The notes under the pieces are model-generated. The model was not told the DNA's origin, ran no database searches, and saw only the letters and a list, made by a program, of their open reading frames with translations. Made by a program: the position numbers and the translations under genes. 64,000 bases of DNA from Nitzschia putrida. Its lineage: Eukaryota > Bacillariophyta > Bacillariophyceae > Bacillariales > Bacillariaceae. The stretch lies in the NCBI GenBank assembly GCA_016586335.1, contig BLYE01000034.1, positions 62,001-126,000 of the forward strand. The letters are read 5' to 3'. The stretch's first letter is position 1; the number at the start of each line of letters is the position of its first letter. Shown piece by piece: positions 10,937 through 19,693 of this stretch.

Positions 10937-13712
10937 TTAAAAGTCCTTGAACATCTCTTGTTCCTTGGCTCCCAAGGGGAATGGGCGGTCTGGCTCTCTC
11001 TCCTCCTTGCTAAAGTCCTCAAAGTGAGAAGCATCCAGAGGGTTCTTAATGTTGGGGATCCAGGGAGCCTTGATCTCACGGTTGTTCAACTTCTCAAAGT
11101 CAAGAGAATCAAAGTATGGGTGCTCCTTGACATCCAAATAGCCACGGCTCAAGTTACCCAGTCGAGAAGCTTGACGACGAGTCAATAGTTTCTTGATCAT
11201 ATCCTTGGCTTCTTCGTTCACAGATGCGGGGCATGAGTACTTCACCATCACAATGCGCTTGAAAAGGCTCACTTGGTCGGTTCCGTAGAAATAGAAAGGC
11301 GATCGTCCTACCAACATTTCATATACCAACACACCGAACGACCAGTAATCGACAGCCTTGTCGTGACCCTTGGACATGATAATTTCGGGAGCCAAATACT
11401 CAGGGGTTCCGCAAAGAGTAAACGTCTTATCGACCACAATCTTGGCAAATCCAAGATCAATCAAAATACAGTATCCATTGTTGTCAATGAGGGCGTTTTC
11501 TGGCTTCATATCTCGATACACGATATTTCGAGCATGCAAGTGACCCAAAGCTTCAAGGACGCAACCAGCATAAAAGAGGCAGGCCTCGTTGGAAATTCCA
11601 TCTCGTGTTTGGGTATGGATGACATTGAAAAGTTCTCCACCTTGAATGAGAGGAAGCAACAAGTAGAGGTTGTACTCATCTTGGAAACTTCCAATCAAAG
11701 GCAAAATGAATGGATGCTCAATCGAAGCCATGATCTGCTTCTCGCGGACAACACCCTTGACCTGGTTAGCTTGGATAAGCTGAGCCTTGTCGATAGTTTT
11801 CAAAGCATAAGGAGTACTTGACTCGTCGGTGGAAGCGAGCCAAACCTTTCCAAAGGCACCTGTAGAAATAGAAGTAGTCGTTGAGAAAACAAAGAACACA
11901 TAGTACCATCACCACAGAGAGAGTCCAACCAAAAAAATCCACGTACCCATGCCCAAAATACGGTGCTTGCGAACATCCTTCAATTGAATTTGAGTATTCA
12001 ACGAGGACGAGACGAAAGGAAGAGGTTTTCCCAAACGGTTGAGGTCTCCGATTACACTCTCAATGTCACTTTGCTTGAGTACCCAACAGGTAGTCTTTTC
12101 TTCGCAAATACAAGTCTCATCACTAATGAAATCCTCAGACGTCTTGACAGCCTTGTCTCCGTAGTAGTCTCCACTTCCTAGGAAGAAGATACTTCCCAAT
12201 GCACTACTGATCATGAGTTTTCCATCCTTGACAATGTAAAGGTCCTTCTCGGCAACCTTACCAGCTTCCATCAACTTGCTGCCCTTGGGGAATGTCTTTT
12301 CTGTGACCATAGCCACCAACAATTCGTATTCGACACTGAGAAGCTCGGACTTGGCAAAGATAGGAACAGACTTGATGAATCGCTTCCTGGACTCTTGTCC
12401 CAAAATACTGTCAAGCGGTCCAATGGTAGTCTCGAACGTTTCACGATCCACAGCATACGCATGCGTATCAATCATGGCGGTAACGTTGGCCGCACGGGGC
12501 TCACCGGTCATGAGAGCACGCTCTCCGAACCAATCTCCAGACTTGAGAATTTGGTCGGCATAGGAAGCATCTCCCAAACCGATATCGTGCACGCGGACTT
12601 GACCATCTCCGATGATGTAGAAAATATCTCCCACATCTCCCTTCTTGACAACCACTTCACCTTCCGAGAAGGTGACGTTGGTCAAGACCTTGGCAAACTT
12701 GGCAATCACACCTCGATCCATATCCTTGAAGAGAGGAATCTTGGCCAGAATATCGACAATACCTCCCTCTTGCTCCTTGGCAGTGCGGGCAAGCAAGTGA
12801 CGGAAGGTAAGCTGGTCGACCTTCCACAACTTGGAGGCCTCTCCAGCAATACAGGTGGCAGCACGGGGCGAATCGTACAAGAGAGCCAACTCTCCAAAGG
12901 AAGCTCCCTTTCCACAGGATCCGACATCCTTGCCGTTGGCAACAAAGTTGATGGTACCCTCCTCCAAAACATAGAAAAAGTCACCGACATCTCCTTGTGT
13001 AATGATAACTTCACCCTTCTTGGCTTCTTGCTTTTGCATAGCATTAATAAGCAACTTGCGTTCCTTGGGGGTCAGATCTCCAAAGATGAAATTCTCCTTG
13101 AGAGCGACATCGAGGAACTTGACATCGGCCTTGGTCTTTGGGTAGTTGGGAGCCTTGAAGTCTCCTTCCAAATCCAAAATTCGACCTTGCACGGCCTTAC
13201 GGTTTTTGGTGTGCAACTTGATTTGTTGCTCGCGACCCAAGATTCGGTTGGAGGCCTCATCGGTCTTGTTGTTGCCGGTGGCAGCCTTGGCGATCATCTC
13301 AGGTTCCTTCTTGCTTTCCTTTTTACTCTCCTTCTTAGTTTCCTTCTTCAAGGCTGATTTGGCGGGCGCTTTCGTCTACAAGAACAACACCAATAAGAAC
13401 AACAAGAAGAAAATACACTGTGAGTATAACATCTTTCTGGACCAACCATTCTTTCATGTACAAAATAACATTGTTTGTACCGGAAAGAAAGGACGAGCGA
13501 ATCCTCGTCGATTGGTCGGGCCGTTGCACATAAGTGAAAGATAGGAAGCCAAAAACCAAATCCAACCGAAGCTGCAGCAACAAGAATCTCTCTACGCCCA
13601 ACTACTACGAGTACTACTGCAACACCATGGTGTTACTTACTCCGTTACCAGATGCTGTAGCCTTGCTCTGAACTTCCTCTACTGTCTCTGGCTTCGATCC
13701 ACAACCTCCCAT
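10937..13712 (-). CDS. Cyclic-nucleotide-dependent protein kinase (PKG architecture), probably N-myristoylated
   Basis: Three exons: 13712-13641, 13375-11947 and 11859-10937, with introns of 265 bp (GTAAGT) and 87 bp (GTACGT). The first exon encodes only 24 residues and starts MGGCGSK, a good N-myristoylation signal with a nearby Cys for palmitoylation. The 807-residue product has a Lys/Glu-rich linker, then three cyclic-nucleotide-binding domains (about 117-232, 235-352, 357-472). The first two have intact phosphate-binding cassettes (FGELALLYDSPRAA and FGERALMTGEPRAA); the third is degenerate. The kinase domain starts about residue 495: GMGAFG loop, Lys521, YRDMKPEN at 615-622, GTPEYLAPE, and a C-terminal AGC tail ending FKDF. 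The magnesium motif is DLG (635-637), not DFG. Binding of the nucleotide should relieve autoinhibition and activate Ser/Thr phosphorylation at membranes. Both cassettes carry RAA, the PKA-R-like form, so the ligand may be cAMP; that is inference. Confidence 0.93.
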
Positions 13713-14430
13713 ACTCGTCGGTACGGGTCGTCAGCACTGCGCAGGCAAAAGTGACACAAAGTCTCGTTTTACAGTGGGTGTAGCCAAACTCGGCTTGTGG
13801 AAGGGGGTTCAACTCCCTCCCTCCTGTACGTTGGAGGTGGTGGATCTTTCGGCACAAGTTGTAGGTAGGATCTACGAAGATACGCCTACCGGGTTACAAT
13901 GATATTATGCCAACCATGTATGAAGGAACACGCAATACCGACGCGTACCGTACTACGTGTCCTTGTTGAAAGGTCCGTACCACATGCCGTATGCAGGATA
14001 TAATCATCACACCACCACAGTCTTTTTGGTCGACCCAAATGTCCCGGATTTGGAGGCGTGCTGGAGGGGAGAGTCCACAATCCCCAATTTATTTGGAGGT
14101 ACTCCTCCCCCAAATTCAATTCGACGGTTTGGTGATGTTGTGGTCTTGTTCAAGACCGAGGCATTTTTAGTCGAACTATTCACTGCAGATGCCCATTAAT
14201 TAGGGGCCTAAATTGTGAGGTGCCTTATTTTGTTGATTCAACCCCCACCTCCTTCATGATGTGGTACTCGTACTGTACTCGCTTGTGATGAACGCCAACG
14301 AAACGTCTCGCCTCTTGGCCTTCCCATTAAAACAAACAGAAACAGCACGGATCTTATTTTTTTGTTTTCCACCAACAATTGATCATCCTCCATTCACACA
14401 GTATTGTCAAATCAGCAGTCAACAAGAAGA
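13713..14430. other. Intergenic region between the kinase gene and a divergent plus-strand frame
   Basis: About 0.7 kb, presumably including the kinase promoter. Frames of 70-80 codons on both strands have no domain. Nothing else recognised. Confidence 0.5.
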
Positions 14431-14805
14431 ATGAGAAACAATTGCGATAGTGATAGTAGTGATACCCTGCCAACCAAACAACTCGACACTTGCTGGAGTA
14501 CACGTGTGTATTCCGGAGACTGTGCACGGTTGAGTTGCAAGTTGTTTGTTGTTCTTGCCGCAGCAGCCCTTTTCTTTTTGGGAGGCTTTTGGTTTGGCCG
14601 TTCTACTACGCAGTCCTTTGAAACATACACGGCCATTCGCACGTCTGGACTCCCAGATGGCTGTGGAAGTCAGGCCGATTGTATCATCATGACGGATCTT
14701 TCTTACTGTTCTTGTGACGAGGATGGGAGTTCCTGGATTGTCAAAGGTGATGATTGGCAATCGGATGGAGGAGTTTCAAGAAGGTTCCTCCGGCACGATG
14801 AGTAG
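14431..14805 (+). CDS. Possible small single-pass membrane protein
   Basis: Frame of 124 residues from the ATG at 14431. After a polar N-terminus comes a clear hydrophobic stretch (KLFVVLAAAALFFLGGFWFG), then a Cys-containing segment. An overlapping frame (14714-14899) is open past this stop, so a short intron near 14750 could produce a different C-terminus. I do not recognise the family. The hydrophobic helix and acidic, structured-looking tail favour a real gene but do not prove it. Confidence 0.4.
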   Translation: MRNNCDSDSSDTLPTKQLDTCWSTRVYSGDCARLSCKLFVVLAAAALFFLGGFWFGRSTTQSFETYTAIRTSGLPDGCGSQADCIIMTDLSYCSCDEDGSSWIVKGDDWQSDGGVSRRFLRHDE

Positions 14806-15269
14806 TAGTAAACTGGATACCATCATGATGGAAACGTTGGAACATTGCGAGATAGACGATATTATGGATTGGGAAAGTGTTTTCGTTTGGCTATGCTGAC
14901 AAGGGTCAGCACTCCCCTAGCCTCCTTCCCCCCTTCAAAGAACTGGTGTCTCCTGTTTTGGAAAAGTGGGAGACGTACTGTTCTCTAATGTAGTGTATGT
15001 GCATGAAGCTATTAGAAAAAGAATAACATCATAATAATATACGTACATTAGTTTCTGTCGACCCACACGACTGGGGGGGAGAAGTTCTGAATTTCCAGGT
15101 GGTGCTGCCCCCCTCCCCCAAACATATTTTTCCACGCTCGTTGTTGTCACACAAACCATGTGACATGGTTTGTCCACGATGGACAACCACAACAGCAACA
15201 TCACAATGACGATCTCATCCTTCTTCTTTGGATTACAAACTGAAAAACGGTTCCAAGACGATCACCATC
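14806..15269. other. Intergenic region upstream of ARPC4
   Basis: No gene recognised. An ATG at 15206 is in another frame from ARPC4 and would begin a short upstream frame. A near-palindrome, ACCATGTGACATGGT, lies around 15157-15171. Confidence 0.5.
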
Positions 15270-15848
15270 ATGAACAGCAGCTATAGCAACGATGATTATC
15301 TTACGCAAGTGCTAGAAGCTTTGGAGGTTGCACTGTCCAACCTTAATCCAGAGGAAATTTCTGCCACTTCTTCGAAAAACAGTCAGCACTCCTCCCTCGG
15401 TTATCCCATTCGTCCTATTGTGGAATTGCCACATTTGGGTCATGTCACCAAATCTAGGTTCAAGAATACCACCAACAACAATGAACATTGTCTCTTGGAA
15501 ACGTCCTCCAACTCGATTCGCCTCAGTTTTTGTTTCAAACAACACCAGCACTCCTCGAGCGAGCAAACTACCAGCACCACTGCCTTGGACAAGACCATTC
15601 TATCCAGATACATGCACTTTTTTCAACAACGCGCTGATTCCTTTCATATTCTTCGTCGCAAACCTGTCGGGGGATATTCCATTTCTTTTTTGATTTTGTA
15701 CAAACACATTGAGCGCTTTGGGGCAAGCCAAATTCTACAAACTATTTCGCTGTTTCTCCAAGCCATGGATAAGGAATGTAGTCATGTCAAGATCTCGATT
15801 AATGCCAGGGCTCGATTGGTTGCTCTGGAGTTCTTGAAAGCATTTTAA
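15270..15848 (+). CDS. ARPC4: Arp2/3 complex subunit 4 (p20)
   Basis: Single exon of 192 residues from the ATG at 15270; the frame is open a little further upstream but only with TTG. The C-terminal half is diagnostic for ARPC4: an MHFFQQRADSFHILRRKP block, then GYSISFLI and the ending SINARARLVALEFLKAF. These match the FMRFMMMRAENF..LRRKPVEGYDISFLI and NARARIVAEEFLK landmarks of the animal protein. The N-terminal helix (YLTQVLEALEVAL) also aligns. Human ARPC4 has 168 residues; the extra length here lies in Ser/Asn/Gln-rich loops around residues 30-55 and 95-110. ARPC4 forms the structural core of the Arp2/3 complex with ARPC2 and anchors the complex on the mother actin filament, so its presence implies branched actin nucleation in this organism. 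The identification is strong; expression cannot be judged here. Confidence 0.93.
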   Translation: MNSSYSNDDYLTQVLEALEVALSNLNPEEISATSSKNSQHSSLGYPIRPIVELPHLGHVTKSRFKNTTNNNEHCLLETSSNSIRLSFCFKQHQHSSSEQTTSTTALDKTILSRYMHFFQQRADSFHILRRKPVGGYSISFLILYKHIERFGASQILQTISLFLQAMDKECSHVKISINARARLVALEFLKAF

Positions 15849-17089
15849 GGTCCCTTTCTTCTAGCAGAATGTTGGTAAAAGGTACTATGTACAACAGTGT
15901 AAGACTACCTACTATCGGTACATGTAGCAGTAGTAGCTCGTTTTGTCCGCTTCTGCTTGGATCCGAAACGAATCCAAGTCTTTTCCATGCGGCGATAGAT
16001 GACGATACGAGCACTGCTGCAGCTATGGCGCCAACCCTATTCGTACTCGTATTGTTGGTCGTACTGGTAAACTTGCCTTTGTGATGGTCATCCGGAATAC
16101 AGCGGTGCACCACCTTAATTTATCATTCACTAGTGCAATGCCACACCACACACCATCATTGAAACGTACTACTACCTCGATTGGTCACACATCCATTCAA
16201 GAAAGGGAGGTAACTTCCAAGAAGTTCATGTATTAAAATGATAGGGTTTGACGACCCTATATCTTGCAAACAGGTGGGCCCCAGGAGTTCTAGTGAATGG
16301 ATGCCATTGACAATTCGCGCTCGAATCGGGGGTGACTTTAATCCAAGCAACAGGAGGAGGACCTCTTCTTCTTCTTGAAAGCTAACAGCAGAACAAGTGG
16401 ATTATAGCTTCAGCGTTTTTGTCCCTTGTGGTCGAGGTGTTACTACGTGCGACCCTTGCTGACAGTCGTTGCAGACCAATAAAGTACATTCGCCTAGCCC
16501 AATGCAAGCCTGTGAGAAGCCAGAGAAAGGATCCCCGTTGCTGGTATTCGTTGTAGCCTGGGGCTTTGGAAGCTTAAAAATATAATGGACCTTTAATCGA
16601 ATTGTCGTGAAAGTGTGTATCTGAAAACCGGTAGGCTCGGCGGTTCAACTTGGAAGTGATGCATTTACATGCGGCAAGGCGGTCAAGAATCAAGGTAGCC
16701 CATCATATATGGCAGTGTGTTCCAATACATCTGGGAAGCAACACTCACGTTTCTGATGGCCATAATCACCCGCCGCGATGAATTCCTTACCCGGTTCATC
16801 TACCTATGTGATTCAATATCGCTCATAGCCATACCTCGTACCACCTTGAAGTAGTGGACACGCCGTCCGCGTTCTCTCATCTTCTCAAGTCCTGGATTTG
16901 ATTTAAGCGTTAACCGTTCTGGGCATGTTTGATGTAAACACTCTATCACTCGACTTATGGCGTCCAGAAGAGGAGGCATCCTCGCTTCGGATTATTAGCG
17001 TAGGAGGTTCGAACAAGAGAATTCGTACCTGGTATGTTCCGATCTTCCAAAAGGTCCACAAAACCAACATCACCCAAACCAAAACGATC
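15849..17089. other. Intergenic region, no gene recognised
   Basis: About 1.2 kb between two plus-strand genes. An in-frame ATG at 16925 precedes the next gene and could extend it by 55 residues. Otherwise only short overlapping frames; no tRNA fold or repeat was seen. Confidence 0.5.
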
Positions 17090-17746
17090 ATGGCTCGAGC
17101 AACTCCTTGTCAAGTTTTGTCTGTAGTACAACGCCTCCCAGAGGAAAAGAAGGCACCAGTTGCCGTCAAGTCCGTACGATTCCATGAAACAGTACGATCC
17201 TACCGAACATACGCTATGCGAGACCTTTCCAAAGAAGAAATGAGCTCCATGTGGACATCCCCCACAGAGAACAAGCGCATGCGAAAGCGAGAGCTTGTAT
17301 TGTCCAAGAAGGTGAACGACTCAGAATCCAGCAAGAAGGAATCGCTGAAGACCCTATACGCCATCGAGTCTCTAGATGAGAAGAAACAAACGATCCGAAA
17401 AGTACGCCAACACACGCTCTCTGTCTTGTTGGAACAAGAGAGACAATGGAACGAATCTCGAACAGATACCCATCTTCTGGCCTACTTCTCGCGATCACTC
17501 TCCAAAAACAGCCGATCCTCAGCAAGACTACGGGCTGAACGATTGGCAGAGCACAACTTTAACAATGTCCTGTCGGAAATGGCCGCACTGCGACGAAGCT
17601 CCCATCATTCGCGGCCGAGCGTGTCTAGTGGTGGCGGTGCTGACAAACAAATTCGAGCACCCAAGCGCTCGAAGAGTGATGACTTTTGGGATGTTTCGTC
17701 CTCTGAATGCAGTATGGACGATAGCTTTCTAGGTCTACACAACTAA
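17090..17746 (+). CDS. Diatom-type protein with VRFHETVR...EE..SMWTS motif
   Basis: 218 residues from the ATG at 17090; the same frame is open to an ATG at 16925, which adds 55 residues without a recognisable feature. The conserved part is V-K-S-V-R-F-H-E-T-V-R, then LSKEEMSSMWTSPTE and a basic stretch, and further on TIRKVRQHTLSVLLEQERQ and HLLAYFSRSLSKNS. The order (V-R-F strand, EE-x-W-x-S helix, then a VL-EQ..Q helix and a Y-S-x-S segment) is that of a lineage-expanded diatom family of unknown function. The C-terminus is Ser-rich and acidic. The protein at 9070-9747 shares only the first motif. No membrane segment or signal peptide is evident; a nuclear or cytosolic location is likely but unproven. 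Confidence 0.72.
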   Translation: MARATPCQVLSVVQRLPEEKKAPVAVKSVRFHETVRSYRTYAMRDLSKEEMSSMWTSPTENKRMRKRELVLSKKVNDSESSKKESLKTLYAIESLDEKKQTIRKVRQHTLSVLLEQERQWNESRTDTHLLAYFSRSLSKNSRSSARLRAERLAEHNFNNVLSEMAALRRSSHHSRPSVSSGGGADKQIRAPKRSKSDDFWDVSSSECSMDDSFLGLHN

Positions 17747-18184
17747 TTTTGACAATTTTGCTATTCACACTTTCTCTACCTCTTGTAGCCTGTAGAATAG
17801 GTGACTACGACGAGTGCAACTTCTTGTACATTCATTCGCCATCGAAGGAAGCAACCAAACCCCACGACCTACGGACGACTCCCACCAGTCGACCCGGTTT
17901 GGGGCGATCCAGCTCGTGCCGCTTGATGCGTCGATTTTACCAACGTTAGTAATAACGAAAAAAGATGGAGGAAGATAGCAGAAGTAGCTAGCTAGCTAGT
18001 TAGCTAGAGCAAAGAATGGCAGAATGGATTCCAACATGTTGAATAAAGTAGCTAGGTAGATAGGACAACTAGTAACGTAGACCCCGTGTCTATCCAGTAT
18101 CCTCTTGCAACCTCGTTGCATGTATGCATGCATGCCATACAACGATAGCACAGCAGCAACAACAGCAACAACAACAACAACAAC
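17747..18184. other. Convergent 3' region with simple repeats
   Basis: Separates a plus-strand and a minus-strand gene end. It contains an AGCT/TAGC tetranucleotide run around 17985-18007 and a CAG/CAA trinucleotide run at about 18152-18183, immediately beyond the next gene's stop. No gene seen. Confidence 0.6.
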
Positions 18185-19282
18185 TTAGTAGTTGTTGTTA
18201 ATATTGTTCCTGGACTTTTTCTTTTTGGAAGTAGTAGTTCCACCTTGATAACTCTTGAGTTCCTTGGCAGCGGCAGCAGCAGCACTTCCCTTTTTCATTT
18301 TGGAGATTTTACTATGAGATGATGATTTGGAAGAGACTCCTTTGGCTCTCAAAATGGCACCAACATCAACAGCTTGTTGTTGCTGCTCCTGTTCGGTAGT
18401 AATAGTAGTAGTTGTAGTAGCAGTAGTACTTTCCTGTGCTTGTTCAAAAGGTGGAGTGGCATCTTCGGGTTGGACGACGACAATATCCTCGGCCAAGGCA
18501 GGGTCGGTGGTATTGTCCGAGGAGGTAGTGGTGTTTGTGGTGGTGTTGCTCGTAGTCGTTCCATTCTTTTTCTTCTTTTTGCGACGCTTGTTGGCAGCAC
18601 CCGAGTTTTCCGTCAAGGGAGGTTGTTCTCCTGACGATTGGGTTGTGGCGGTAGCGGTAGCGGTGGCAGTAGCAGGTTCGACTTGCTTTGGCGATTCCTT
18701 TTCGACTTGTGCAATACTGCCATTCTTGTTGTTGTTGTTGTTGTTGTTGTTGTTATTATTAATCTCGGGACGTGTGTTCTCATCCTTTTCAGGCTCTGCT
18801 GCTACTGGTACTTGTACTTGTACAGCAGACTCTTGGATGGCAATAGCAGCAGGAGTTGCCGTGACATCCTTGTGTTGTGGTTCTGGTTGCACTTGCTCCT
18901 TTTTGACTTGTACTACAGGCTCCGTTGGAACCGTGTTGGCGACAACAACCTCGTTGGTGGATGAAGTTGGGGTTGCTGTTGCTGTTGCTGTTGCTGTTGG
19001 TGCAGTTTTGGCTGGCGTTGGAACAGCAACTTGTTTGGGAGTATTATCGGCACTCGTACTCGTACTACTCGTAGGCAACTCAAGATCCCGAGATGTTGTC
19101 TCGTTGCCCCCCACGGATTGCTCCAAAGTAGTATCCTTGTTCTTGTCATCATTCTTCTTGTCCGAAGGAGGAGAGGAAGACGACGATGACGAAAAGAGAA
19201 AGTACAAGGATAGAGCCCCAGCGGCAATGGCAGCTCCTCCCATGAGAATGGCATTGGAAGCCATTGGATTCGGACGAGACAT
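18185..19282 (-). CDS. Low-complexity protein with an N-terminal membrane anchor
   Basis: 365 residues from the ATG at 19282. A hydrophobic helix near the start (AILMGGAAIAAGALSLYFLF) is followed by a Ser run, which fits a signal anchor. The remainder is low complexity: Thr/Ala alternation, an Asn run of about a dozen residues (AAC repeats near 18727-18760), several Val-Gln and Pro-Glu stretches, and a lysine-rich C-terminus (KKKKK, SKKKKS). Near the end the segment VDVGAILRAKGVSSKSS is the only part of ordinary composition and may be the functional element. No family recognised. The gene is divergent from CPSF2, whose start lies 411 bp away. A long plus-strand frame opposite it (18327-19379) is judged a shadow of the repeats. 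Confidence 0.65.
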   Translation of the reverse strand: MSRPNPMASNAILMGGAAIAAGALSLYFLFSSSSSSSPPSDKKNDDKNKDTTLEQSVGGNETTSRDLELPTSSTSTSADNTPKQVAVPTPAKTAPTATATATATPTSSTNEVVVANTVPTEPVVQVKKEQVQPEPQHKDVTATPAAIAIQESAVQVQVPVAAEPEKDENTRPEINNNNNNNNNNNKNGSIAQVEKESPKQVEPATATATATATTQSSGEQPPLTENSGAANKRRKKKKKNGTTTSNTTTNTTTSSDNTTDPALAEDIVVVQPEDATPPFEQAQESTTATTTTTITTEQEQQQQAVDVGAILRAKGVSSKSSSHSKISKMKKGSAAAAAAKELKSYQGGTTTSKKKKSRNNINNNY

Positions 19283-19693
19283 GTTGCTGTTGTTGTTGTT
19301 GTTGCGTATATGTACTGCTGTGCTGTTGTGCAAGCCGCCAGTGGATACTCCTTGGGAACAAGAAATAATGCACGGCTGAAAGAGCTCTTTTTGTGAGGCC
19401 AAGAGGAGGAGACAAAGATACGCGTGACGTCAAGGCGAGCGAGAAGTAGTAGTGTTCATACATGGGAATTCGTAGGAAAGCATACGACAAGAAACTCGGG
19501 GAAGGCGAGCCCATTCGCCAGACGGGCGAAACGACGTGACTGGCTATACAAGAACACATATGTACAATACTCACATAACAAGTCTACCAAGCTCATCCTA
19601 CAACCACCTACCGCCACACACACAACAACAACAAACACCAAACGTCCTCACAACCTTGTTGTTGTTGCCCCACAACAACCAAACAAAACTCCA
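19283..19693. promoter_or_regulatory. Shared 411 bp divergent promoter region
   Basis: Lies between the ATG of the low-complexity protein (minus) and that of CPSF2 (plus). The CPSF2 frame stays open upstream to 19424, but the true start is taken at 19694 because homology to CPSF100 begins exactly there. No individual control element was identified. Confidence 0.5.

Noticed and set aside
12395..13357. 320-codon plus-strand frame opposite the kinase gene
   Set aside because: Antisense to three cyclic-nucleotide-binding domains and without any recognisable motif.
18327..19379. 350-codon plus-strand frame opposite the low-complexity protein
   Set aside because: Its sequence is runs of Val, Leu and Ser created by reading the trinucleotide repeats in reverse.
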